Assembly: GCF_018812025.1 (NCBI RefSeq)
Contig: NC_063054.1
Span: forward strand, 36,228,396 to 36,292,395
Reading direction: 5' to 3'
Source: Megalobrama amblycephala
Taxonomy: Eukaryota > Chordata > Actinopteri > Cypriniformes > Xenocyprididae
DNA: 64,000 bases
Below, one piece after another: positions 31,641 to 43,018 of the stretch (its first letter is position 1; each line of letters opens with the position of its first letter). The notes under the pieces are model-generated. The model was not told the origin of the DNA and did not search any database. It saw only the letters and a program-made list of their open reading frames with translations. Position numbers and translations under genes: made by a program.

Positions 31641-32292
31641 TCATACCTTTTCAGTACACGTTTCAATGTCATAGCAAATTTGATTTGGTGGGGTTTCTTC
31701 TGAATTTAACATTAGTGTACACAAAGGCTTGATAATTCTTCAGTGCAGTGAACACTGCTGGCTGCTCATGCAGTTTAAACAGGCGGAAGCAGCAACTGAT
31801 TGCATTTATTTCAGTTCTGGTCCAATATGGCAAGCTGTTTTTGCTTAAAATGTTCCCAGCATTACTCATCGTAATTGCATTTTTACTAGTAAGAATTAAT
31901 TAGAGTGCTCTACAATTCGATTCTTACAATTCCGATTAGAAAGCTCTCTAATTCAATTATTGCTAGTAAGAATTAAAGGATTAGTTCACTTTGAAATGAA
32001 AATTAGCCCAAGCTTTACTCACTCTCAAGCCATCCTATGTGTATATGACTTTCTTCTTTCTGATGAACATAATCGCAGAAATATTAATAAATATCCTGAC
32101 GCATCCGAGCTTTATAGGCAGTGAACGGGACCAACGAATATGAGCTGAAGAAAGTGCTTCCATACACATCCATCCATCATAAACATACTCCACACGGCTC
32201 CAGGGGGTTAATAAAGGCCTTCTGAAGCGAAGCAATGCATTTGTGTAAAAATTATATATCCATATTTAACAAGTAAAATATGTAGCTTCCGC

Positions 32293-34252
32293 TAGGCCTG
32301 TCACGATAACTACTTTTTGTTGTGTGATATATTGCCCCAGAAATAATTGCGATATGCGATGTTGTTGTCATTTTAAGTTCATTTTATGCCACTGAATATA
32401 TAATCTTCATTTAACAGCATAATAATGCAAGTAGGCCTACACACTTTAAAATGACAATGAACTTAAAGGTGCCCTAGAATTAAAAATTGAATTTATCTTG
32501 GCATAGTTAAATAACAAGAGTTCAGTACATGGAAATGACATACAGTGAGTCTCAAACTCCATTGTTTCCTCCTTCTTATATAAATCTAATTTGTTTAAAA
32601 GACCTCTGAAGAACAGGCGAATCTCAACATAACACCGACTGTTACGTAACAGTCGGGATCATTAATATGTACGCCCCCAATATTTGCATATGCCAGCCCA
32701 TGATCGAGGCATTACACAAGGGCAGCCAGTATTAACGTTTGGATCTGTGCACAGCTGAATCATCAGACTAGGTAAGCAAGCAAGAACAATAGCGAAAAAT
32801 GGCAGATGGAGCAATAATAACTGACATGATCCATGATAACATGATATTTTTAGTGATATTTGTAAATTGTCTTTCTAAATGTTTCGTTAGCATGTTGCTA
32901 ATGTACTGTTAAATATGGTTAAAGTTACCATCGTTTCTTACTGTATTCACGGAGACAAGACTGTCGATTGTTATTTTCATTTTTAAACACTTGCAGTCTG
33001 TATAATGCATAAACACAACTTCATTCTTTATAAATCTCTCCAACAGTGTGTAATGTTAGCTTTAGCCACAGAGCACCATCAAACTCATTCAGAATCAAAT
33101 GTAAACATCCAAATAAATACTATACTTACGCGATTCAACATGCTGCATGACGAACACTTTGTAAAGATCAATTTTGAGGGTTATATTAGCTGTGTGAACT
33201 TTGTTTATGCTGTTAAAGGCAAGCGCGAGCTCCGTGGGCGGGGAGCGTGAGCATTTAAAGGGGCTGCGCAGCCTAAATCGGCGCATATTTAATGATGCCC
33301 CAAAATAGGCAGTTAAAAAAATTAATAAAAAAAAATCTATGGGGTATTTTGAGCTGAAACTTCACAGACACATTCAGGGGACACCTTAGACTTATACTAC
33401 ATCTTTTAAAAAGACGTTCTACGGCACCTTTAACTCTTAAGAATATTTAGATACTGGAATTGAAGTGTCAAAAAAAAAAATAATGTTGAATAAATAATAA
33501 ATATACCTTTGCTAACAAAAACTGCAAAATAACAAGTAGAAAAAAATACTTGCAAGTGTACAAAAGGCACTTATATGTAGATTTTCCATCTACAGGTTTT
33601 TCCCTGACCTTATTTTCTCAGTAAAGTAAGGGTGCACGCTATTGTTAGATGTCCATATGAACAAAGACACTGATTTAGCAGTCAGATATGACCTGTTGAG
33701 GTATCTGTTTTTCTAGAGGCGTGTTTGAAAAACTTCTTTTAACTTGCCACATTTTAGCGCCTTGCATGCACGAGATGCTGCGAAAGACGTGAGTGCAACA
33801 GTCAAACAAACACGTTTCCATTGAAAAATGGCGCAGTGGAATGCAAAAACGCTTTAAATATGAAAATTTATCTTGACACTCGCGACTGCCATGTCCTGTG
33901 TGAAACTAGCTGTGAGCGTGCACCATTTTGCACTGCCATGTTTATATTTGCACCAGTGGATTGTGGAAACTGAGTGCATTTGCACATTCTTCCAAACTGT
34001 GAGAAAAACACTATAATGACTCGAATGGCACGTTTTTCCGCCTGTCGATGTCAGCTCTGGGTATGAAGGAGCTGAGCCCCACTTTCGCCTCGGAGAGCTG
34101 ACGAGATGACAGAGGCAACAGGATCGGCAAAATGTCGGTGACATTTATTTTTGTATAAACATAATGGGCAATATATCGCGTCACCAAAAATTATTGAGGT
34201 CATGTCCATATATTGTGCGTAAGTTGATATATCGACTATCGCGACAGTCCTA
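32293..34252. mobile_element. hAT-like non-autonomous element
   Basis: Ends TAGGCCTGTCACGATA and, inverted, TAGGACTGTCGCGATA. Exact 8-bp duplication GCTTCCGC at 32285-32292 and 34253-34260. No transposase frame. It contains the TTAA element 32467-33429. Confidence 0.85.
32467..33429. repeat. TTAA element nested inside the hAT-like element
   Basis: 963 bp, AGGTGCCCTAGAATT... to ...CTACGGCACCT, with TTAA at 32463-32466 and 33430-33433. Inverted relative to the copies at 43806-44763 and 53212-55774. No coding capacity. Confidence 0.9.
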
Positions 34253-34905
34253 GCTTCCGCCAGACTGACTTCTGTATTGAAGTTACGTAGCGTAAGCTTT
34301 GTGAACTGCAAGAGTTTTACATGTTCTGCGTATGTTAAATAAGGAAGGCGGTCTGGCGGAAGCTCGATATTTTACTTCATAACTTGTTAAATATGGATAT
34401 ATTTGTTTTACACAAGCTCATCGCTTTGCTTCAGAAAGCCTTTATAAACCCCCGGAGCCGTGTGGAGTATGTTTATGATGGATGGATGTGTATGGAGGCA
34501 CTTTCTTCAGCTTATACTCATGACCCCTGTTCACTGTCATTATAAAGCTCGGATGCGTCAGGATATTTATTCATATTTCTGCTATTATGTTCATCAGAAA
34601 GTCATATACACCTAGAATGGCTTGAGTAAAGCTTGAGCTAATTTCCATTTCAAAGTGAACTAATCCTTTAACCTACAATTACAGAGCTCTCTAGTTCAGT
34701 TCTTACTAGTAACAGTTCCCATTACAGAGCTCTACAAATGAATTTTTACTAGTAAGAATGGAAGAGAGCTCTGCAACTGTTACTAGTAAGAATTGAATTT
34801 TAGAGCTCTCTAAATTAATTCTTACTAATAAAAACATTTTTTTTTTTTTAATGATGAATAACACTGGGAACATTTTAAGCTAAAATGGCTTGCCATAGTC
34901 CAAAA

Positions 34906-35588
34906 CTAGTGAACTGTTTACCTAGAAAGTATTTTAAGCTGTGACCCTGTTCTGAAGTGCCTTCAAAGATGCCTTCAGTTGGCTAGCATTGCATTTATCC
35001 TTCTTGGAGAAGACAGTCCTGTAATGCATTGTTAGAAACTCATTCCAGGTATTCATATTTCTTATTCAACATATTGATCATTCTTGTATTTAATTCAGTT
35101 CTGAAAATGATCGTTAAAATATAGTTTAGTCTGATAAAATGGCTGTTTATGGCAAGGCTGTAACCATATCTTGAACATTTTAGGGGACTAAAGTTGGGGT
35201 GGGTGTTTATTTAAAGAAATTAAATAATTAAAGGATTAAAAGGGCTTTAAGGGAATAAAGAAGAAATAAGTACGGTAAAAAGAAGTTATAGGTCTAATTA
35301 TAACCTAATAGCCTAGTCTATTTAGACTCTTTGCAAATAATATTTATTTAAAAATATGCACACATTCACTCTTGTTTGTATGTCTGTCAAAAATGTAAAA
35401 AAAATAAATAAATAAATAAAAATCTTGTCTTGTCACATTTAATTATGAATGACATGCATATTTTCAGTACCAAATGGAGAAATTCCATAAAAAAGTTGAG
35501 TACTTTGCATCACTGTTACTGTGGGTCATTAAACATATCTATCGTAAAACAGTTGTCAGATATTAAATGTTTAGCTACTTTTATCTTA

Positions 35589-35589
<1 letters not shown>
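34906..35589. other. AT-rich DNA
   Basis: An (AAAT)n stretch near 35400-35420. No gene found. Confidence 0.35.

Positions 35590-35620
<31 letters not shown>
35590..35620. repeat. (CA)n microsatellite
   Basis: About 15 CA units. Confidence 0.95.
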
Positions 35621-35622
<2 letters not shown>

Positions 35623-36225
35623 TTTCACTGTAAAATCTATAAGCGTCGGGTTGGAATTCACACTCGTCTTCATTGAATAGTAAGCCCCGCCTACTCTGAT
35701 CTGATTGGCCATCATTTTGACATTGATGAGCATTGTTAGACCTCTGAGGCAGACCAGCCTATAAATGTAACTTTTTAAACTGTCTGTCATCCCAAACAGA
35801 GTGGTGCATAATGGAGACCAGCATTAAGAAATATCAAATATTCTGGAGGACAATTTGACCATTTCCGATTATTAGGCAACGCCTATGGTGGTTGCGGCCC
35901 TGATTTATGGACTATTTTACCCTATATTTGTGTGTTGGTCCCTTTAGGTAGAGTGATCCGAATCAGTTCAGTTGGTTAGAACCCAGCTAACAGAGAACAT
36001 TCTGGCAAAGTTATGAACAAATTATAATTTTCATTGATCTTTATTGATGTTCTCAAAACGTTAGCACAAAAACTTTATTTATGCATTCTTCATGGGAGCA
36101 TTCTTTCTTAAATGTTTTAGTTGGACATTTTTAAATGTTACTGCTTGTTTCAGAATGTTTAGAGAATATTCAAATGTAACGTTCTCTTAATGTTTGAGGA
36201 ATGATAAAATGGAATGTTCCCTTAA
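35621..36225. other. Intergenic DNA with an old repeat
   Basis: 35980-36220 contains repeated AACGTT/GAACATTCT wording found in an abundant fish repeat. No gene. Confidence 0.35.
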
Positions 36226-36553
36226 AGTGACAGTTCACTTCAAAAATGAAAATTCTATCATTTACTCACCCTCAAGTTGTTCCAAACCTGCTTGAATTTC
36301 GTTCTTCTGCTGAACATAAAATAAGATATTTTGAAGAATGTCAGTAACCAAACAGTTGATGGTCCCCATTAACTTCAATAGATTTTTTATTTCCATACTA
36401 TGGAAGTCAATGGGGTCCATCAACTGTTTGGTTACTGACATTCTTCAAAATATCTTATTTTGTGTTCAGCAGAAGAAAGAAACTTACAGGTTTGGAACAA
36501 CATAAGGGTGAGTAAATGGTGACAGAATAGTCATTTTTGTGTGAACTATCACT
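36226..36553. repeat. Foldback MITE between TTAA sites
   Basis: 328 bp, AGTGACAGTTCACTTC to GTGTGAACTATCACT. The arms pair through TCAGTAACCAAACAGTTGAT and its complement. TTAA lies at 36222-36225 and 36554-36557. Confidence 0.9.
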
Positions 36554-38434
36554 TTAACGCTCACATAACCGTGAAAATGAGTTCATATTTGATCTGACCA
36601 AATTCTAAATGTGAAACTGTGAAGAGAAAAGCTCAGATGTGAGAAACGTGAGGAGATCAATCTCAAAACTTTTTCATAAATAATAATAGAGCTTTTGAAT
36701 AAAGATGAAAAAAACAAAAACAAAGTGAAAACAAAGTCATTCTTTGCTTGTAGCTATAATAGATCATATTCATGTGGTGTATTTGTTTTTGTGAACGTAC
36801 ACACACAGACACAAAGCTACAACTTTCTTTCTGCCTTTAACCCTGATCTTTGTAGTTCTGGAGTCTTTATATATTTTCAAATTGTGAGTTGAACATGTTT
36901 TTGAGTTATGATGCAGTTCAAGAAAGGGTAACATCAGAATTTCTTTTTAATGTTTCATTTATATAGTATTGCATCATTTATCAAAATCTCAAACCAAGAA
37001 AAAAACTTTTTTTTTCACTCAAAACATTTATTGCCTTATATACGTATATATATATATTAGTATTTTCAGTAAATGCTTTATATATAAAGACCTTCTTGTA
37101 CACATTCTTGGTTGGTATTTCACATTTGTCCACATGTATCTGACACACATAAAGCACAACGCGCTGCTGCCATCTGCTGGAGGAGCGGAGCAGTGCACAT
37201 CAGCAGTGCACATCGCCATAGCAACCCGTAAGAAGCCAATTGTGTGCAATCAATGACCCTGTGATCATAGGCTATATATAGAATCAGCTGCATTATTCAT
37301 AACTGTATGCTTTCATCACGGTTCCAATATTATATTGTTCCACTCCACAGACTTCTGCTTAATCTGCAGTATTCAATACCGACACCTCTTTACATGAACT
37401 AAATGCATGCAAATTGGTTTGATCCCTAACATTTTCTTTCTCTTTTTAAATAAATGTAAGAAAAACCCCAAGCAAATGTCTACATGTGAGTGTATGCATG
37501 GTGTAAAAGGCATGTTTAGTGCATCACACTTAACTTGTTTACTCATTCTTGTGTTGCTTTTCTTAAGAAAGGACAGTATCAGTTACATTAAGGACAGGTC
37601 AGTTAGTTAAGTTCAGTTTTAGACAGTACATAACATGGCCTCTTTTTTTTCTATTATCAAGTTTAAAGTATCATTTACCCTCCTCTGGTGTAAATGATTA
37701 TTTCAATTCATCTTCCTGACAACATCAGGTTTATAACAGCTAATTCAGCCGACATCTCTCAGTGGAACATGTTTTTATTAGATTGTTTCTGCTTCATCCT
37801 GCGCACTATTTGCATTTGCACTGATTTTCATTATTTATGAGGCTCTGATCCCGCAGAGAGCAAATGAGGGTGTTAATTTATCAAAAAGAAACTCTGACAG
37901 CGTGTTAACAATAACTGTTAAAATGAGTCTATTCATTATTCAGCTGAATGAAGACATCACATTTGCTGGATAGAAAACAACTTATAAAAGTCTAAGAGGA
38001 GACCAGAGGATTCTTGTTTTGATTATTTTCATTATGTGGAGGCTTAAATCTAGACGCTGTGAACTCTAAGCATGTAATTCAGTGCTGTGCATGTGAATAC
38101 CATCAGTTGTATTATGTGTTAACATTTCTGCATGTGTAAAAATGTGTACATCTGTGTTACTGTGGTAATTGTGATGAGACTATGTGAACAGTAGATGGCA
38201 GTGTGTAAATACAGAGTTCACAATTTTGCTGCAGACTTTCTGACTGAATTGATGCAAAACCCTTGCCATCCTCACTCTGTTTCTCTTGATAATCGCTATC
38301 AACATATCAAGACATTTATTCAAGTTTGCGTGCTCTAATGAAGATGCACTGATGTTTCGGCTTGATTTGGTTTGTCAGATTTATGGAATGCCAAAGCTGC
38401 TGAAATAATTAATAAATAAACAAAGAAATTCAAA
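36554..38434. other. AT-rich, possibly intronic DNA
   Basis: No gene, RNA or transposon boundary recognised. 37140-37260 and 37780-38060 look single-copy. Confidence 0.35.
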
Positions 38435-39264
38435 ATAAATAAATGTGTATTTATACTTTTATTTCTTTATTTATGTATGATTGTATTTTTCCACATTTAT
38501 TTATTTGTGTATTTATGTCTACATTTATTTATTTCCACGTTTATTTATTTATATGTAAATTTATGTCTACATTTATGTATTTGCACATTTATTTATTTCT
38601 ACTTTTATTTATTTCTATTTTTATTTATTTCCACATTTATTTATTTCTACTTTTGTTTATTTCCACATTTATTTATTTCCACGTTTATTTATTTATATGT
38701 AAATTTATGTCTACATTTATGTATTTGCACATTTATTTATTTCCACTTTTATTTATTTTTACTTTTATTTATTTCCACATTTATTTATATGTAAATTTAT
38801 GTCTATATTTATTTATTTCCACATTTATTTATTTCCACACTTATTTATTTGTACATTTATTTATTTCCACATTTATTTATTTATGTGTAAATATTTTTCC
38901 TTTTATTTATTTCTACATTTATTTATTTATACGTGTATTTATTTCTACATTTATTTATTTATACGTGTATTTATGTCTACATTTATTTATTTCTACATTT
39001 ATTTATTTCCACATTTATTTATTTCTACAATTATTTATTTCTATTTTTATTTGTTTCCACATTTATTTATTTCTACATTTATTTATTTATATGTAAATTT
39101 GTCTACATTTATTTGTATACATTTATTTATTTATACGTTTATTTATTTACACATTTATTTATTTATTTATTTATTTATTTATGTGTATTTATTTCTACAT
39201 TTATTTGTTTATACATTTATTTATTTCCACTTTTATTTATTTCTACTTTTATTTGTTTCCACAT

Positions 39265-39295
<31 letters not shown>

Positions 39296-40088
39296 TACAT
39301 TTATCTATGTCTACATTTATTTATTTATACAATTATTTATTTATGTGTATTTATGTCTACATTTATTTATTTCCACTTTTATTTATTTCTACTTTTATTT
39401 GTTTCCACATTTATTTATTTATGTGTATTTATGTCTACATTTATTTATTTATACATTTATTTATTTCTACTTTTATTTGTTTCCACATTTATTTATTTAT
39501 TTATTTATTTATGTGTATTTATGTCTACATGTATTTATTTCCACTTTTATTTGTTTCCACATTTATTGATTTATTTATTTATGTGTATTTATGTCTACAT
39601 TTATTTATTTATACATTTATTTATTTATTTATTTATGTGTATTTATTTCTACATTTACTTATTTATACGTTTATTTGTTTATTTGTTTATACATTTATTT
39701 ATTTCCACTTTTATTTATTTCTACTTTTATTTGTTTTTCCACATTTCCACATTTATTTATTTATTTATCGATCTATCTATTTATTTATGTGTATTGATGT
39801 CTACATTTATTTATTTCTACATTTATTTATTTATTTATCGATCTATCTATTTATTTATTTATGTGTACTGATGTCTACATTTATTTATTTCTACATTTAT
39901 TTATTTATTTATCGATCTATCTATTTATTTATGTGTATTGATGTCTACATTTATTTATTTAAACATTTATTTATTTAAACATTTATTTATTTGTGTGTAT
40001 TTATGTCTATATTTATTTATTTCCACATTTATTTATTTCTACATTTATTTATTTCTACATTTATTTATTTCCACATTTATTTATTTCA
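38435..40088. repeat. 1.65-kb imperfect tandem array, 16-bp unit
   Basis: Built from variants of TTCCACATTTATTTAT / TTCTACATTTATTTAT, with spacers such as ATGTGTATTTATGTCTAC. Higher-order repeats of 70 and 74 bp are seen around ATCGATCTATCTAT at 39767, 39837 and 39911. Because 16 is not a multiple of 3 and the unit has few stops, all forward frames stay open for hundreds of codons; these are not genes. Confidence 0.95.
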
Positions 40089-41000
40089 GCGTTTCTTTGT
40101 CCATATGGTATGTTAAATGTTTCTCAGACTTCAAGGAAAAGAGTGATTCCAGGCTGTTTTTCTGTGGAATAGTGCCGTGAATCTGAGCTCAGAGGGAAGC
40201 GTCCCCAGTGTGCTACAAAACCCATGCCGACGAATAATGTTCTTTCAGCTGAATTCAGCTTCTGTTGTGCTCTTTAATTAATGATGATCTGCGTGTATGA
40301 AGCGAGCTGCATAGTTCTGGCAGGTTTTCAGTTTCAAGCAATCAGCACATTCTCATAAAATATAAACACATTTGCCTTGTTAAAGGTCTGAACTGCACAG
40401 GCCCATCTCACTCCCACTCAAACTCAATCCGAGCGTGTTTGTGATGATTTACTTCAAACTAAATGCTCGTGCTCATAATGATCTGCTTTCAGATACTCAA
40501 CATTTCCAGCATCATACTATTTATTCATTGTATTTATTGTTTACTGAGGGCTGAGACTGACCAAGCTGGTTTAGAGAAGTAGACCACCTCGGACCAGTAA
40601 CAAACCAGCTTTCCGCAATCTGTTTAAATGTTCTTTTCCAGAAGTGATTGCTAAAAAGTTTTAATTTCAGAACTTGAGATTGTTCAAAATACCCTGGTAT
40701 TCGGCTTGATGACTCTTTATCTTTTTTCTGTACGCTTAGCACATTTGCAGGTGAACATAAAATCCAGATTTCCACCGTATCCAACCCTCTTTTATTTTGT
40801 CTTCCAACATACACCTGGTTTGAACGAACATCCTCCTCATATTTATTTATGGAGATGTTGTGTACAGATGTGTTTGTAGAGGTGCCCTTGAACGCTTTAA
40901 TGTTGAAAACGCTAAAATCAGACAGTTATATCCCTGTACCAGTTTTATTTATTTATTTATTGTGCAAACTATAGATATAACATTTTTGTGGCTGTAAGAT
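40089..41000. other. Intergenic or intronic DNA
   Basis: No recognised gene. Looks single-copy between 40140 and 40500. Confidence 0.35.
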
Positions 41001-41130
41001 ATTCAATTCAATTAAATTCACATTTATTTGTATAGCGCTTTTCACGATACATATCGTTTCAAAGCAGCTTTACAGAGAATGCATGTCAACATTACAATTA
41101 AAAGAATGCAGTTAGCTAATAATGTAATCA
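41001..41130 (-). repeat. LINE 3' end, minus strand
   Basis: ATTCAATTCAATTAAATTC, then CATTTATTTGTATAGCGCTT and AAAGCAGCTTTACAG: the inverted tail of an L2-type fish LINE. Confidence 0.65.
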
Positions 41131-41289
41131 TTTAGGCAATTAATTTACAATCATTGTTAGCAATTTAACTGAAGGTAGAAGCAATGAGCTCCTGGAAGAA
41201 AATGAATTACATATTAACAATAATTAGTTGATTCAACTCATCCACATGCTAGTGGATGAGTTGAATCAACTCCACAGCAACTCCATAAA

Positions 41290-41657
41290 TTTATCCACTA
41301 ATCATTCAGAAACGTCCAATTTCATTCTAAAAGTTGTAACTTCTTCCTGAGTCTCTCCATCAGTGTCGACTCCGGTTTGAACAATGTAAGAATGAACACC
41401 TTCGTCATTTTGGCTGCGTGAGATTCTCCAGCTTTGTTGTTGTTGAGCAACTGAAGCGCGAGCTGTTAAAGCTCCGCCCTCTTCTGGAGCAGCAGCAGCT
41501 CATTTGCATTTAAAGGGACACAAATAGGGGTAAATTTGACAAGCTATAATAAATGATCTGTGGGGTATTTTGAGCTGAAACTTCACAGACACATTCTGGA
41601 GACACCAGAGACTTATATTAGGCTACATCTTGTGAAAAGGTGCATCATAGGTCACCT
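41290..41657 (-). repeat. TTAA-group MITE, minus orientation
   Basis: Inverted relative to 61015-61400. Contains GCAGCAGCTCATTTGCATTT and CACAGACACATTCTGGAGAC, and ends ATAGGTCACCT then TTAA (41658-41661). The far end is not clear. Confidence 0.7.
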
Positions 41658-41929
41658 TTAAGAGAACAAGAAGATATTTCCATGCCATTTTAAATAAGAA
41701 TGTTCCTTTTAAATAACTGCCTTGAAAAAAAAAAAAAATTCTATAGTAATATTTATAGACATACGTAATATTTAATAGTATATAACAGGTTTATAAAAAG
41801 CTAGATTTCCTCAGTATTAGACTATTAATGCTTTGCAGATTAGTAGCTAGAAAGTTAGACATTAGTAACCAGTAAGACCAGTGTTTTATATTCTCCACAG
41901 ACCCCAGTGACAGCGAGCAGGTCTCGTGA

Positions 41930-42117
41930 ATGATGATCTGCCGGTAGATGGTCGGTGCGGCGCTGACATGCGCAGTGAGCGCAGCACATGATGCTGTTCT
42001 GTGTATGTGTGTGTCCGTCCGCTGATTTCATCTCACACACGCGCTCTTCTCCTCCTCCATCCTCCTGGATCTTCCTCCTGAGCACATCTTCCTCCGGAGC
42101 GGCAGCGCGGTTTTACG
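41930..42117 (+). promoter_or_regulatory. CpG-rich candidate promoter and first exon of an unidentified gene
   Basis: 41900-42240 is the most CpG-rich and GC-rich non-repetitive stretch of the right half of the window (GGTGCGGCGCTGACATGCGC, CGGAGCGGCAGCGCGG). A pyrimidine-rich 5'UTR-like part (CTTCTCCTCCTCCATCCTCC) is followed by TTTTACG|GTACGTGAG, a plausible donor at 42117/42118. A gene transcribed rightward would have a long first intron covering the next 20 kb. No coding exon was found, and the start site is a guess. Confidence 0.4.
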
Positions 42118-42733
42118 GTACGTGAGCCCGTTTGTGTATGTAAATAAACGCGTTTACAGCAGCGCGCGCTGGACGCGTCTCAAACCTACTGATGCGCTCT
42201 AGACGCGCGTGCAGCATGTCTGGAGATAAACACACGCGTTCCGAGTCAGCAGCCTTTCTGGGCAGCATGCATAGCGTTTTTGGGCATCATCTTAGGCAGT
42301 TTCTAGCAAGCAACGGTTTTGGGCTTCATCATGGACGTGTTCCATATCAGCAGCGGTTTTAGGCATAAAAATAATAGAGTTGGACATCAGAAGTGTGAAG
42401 CATTTTTTGGAGCATAATCACAGACGTTTTCCAAGTCAGCAGCAGCTGTTGGCATCATATATGTGTGCGTATGGCATTGTTGGTCAACACCATAGACACT
42501 TCCAAGTCAGCGACATTTTTGGCCGTCATATAGAGTTATGACTTTGCGTCTATGATGCAGTTCACTGGGTTTTGAGACACAGCCAATGTGTCAGACCGCC
42601 TGTTGCGGTGATTCTCATGTGACTTATATGATGTATAAAACATGTTGTTTACAGCCAGATGACTTCATGATGAACTGCTGATGAAGTAGAGAGTAGAAAT
42701 GTGGACGATCTATCTATTAGTGCTATCAAATCG

Positions 42734-42736
<3 letters not shown>
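42118..42736. other. CpG-rich shoulder, then ordinary DNA
   Basis: 42118-42240 continues the CpG-rich zone. 42260-42560 has loosely repeated text GGCATCAT...AGACGTTTCCAAGTCAGCA about every 60-70 bp, an old degenerate minisatellite. Confidence 0.4.

Positions 42737-42803
<67 letters not shown>
42737..42803. repeat. (ATCT)n microsatellite
   Basis: About 16 ATCT units, directly next to the truncated left end of a Tc1 element. Confidence 0.95.
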
Positions 42804-43018
42804 GTGCTCCCCCTTTGAAAAGTAACATTTTAAACAATATCTCAATGAACACAAAAACAATTTCCAAAATGTTGACAAGACTAAGTTTAATATAACATCT
42901 GTTTAACTTATAATATGAAAGTAAGGTTAATAATCTAACTTAGATTACACATTTTTCAGTTTTACTCAAATTAGGGTGATGCAAAAATGAGTACACCCTA
43001 TAACAAAAACTACTGCAT

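Larger units (their letters stand above)
31977..34667. repeat. TTAA foldback MITE, interrupted
   Basis: Left arm 31977-32292 and right arm about 34330-34667 are inverted copies (AGGATTAGTTCACTTTGAAAT at the outer edge). TTAA lies at 31973-31976 and 34668-34671. A hAT-like element is inserted in the left arm at TAGCTTCCGC. Confidence 0.85.
31826..34905. repeat. Outermost inverted repeat of a five-level nest
   Basis: TATGGCAAGC...GCTTAAAATGTTCCCAG at 31826-31862 recurs inverted at 34867-34905 (CTGGGAACATTTTAAGC...GCTTGCCATA). Inside each arm, several copies of TTACTAGTAAGAATT and AGAGCTCTCTAA form shorter inverted repeats (31878-31976 and 34672-34835). The core is the TTAA foldback. Confidence 0.6.

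Noticed and set aside
38443..39978. Long overlapping plus-strand frames of 200-312 codons rich in Tyr, Phe, Ile and Leu
   Set aside because: They are translations of the 16-bp tandem array in all three frames; the repeats, not selection, keep them open.
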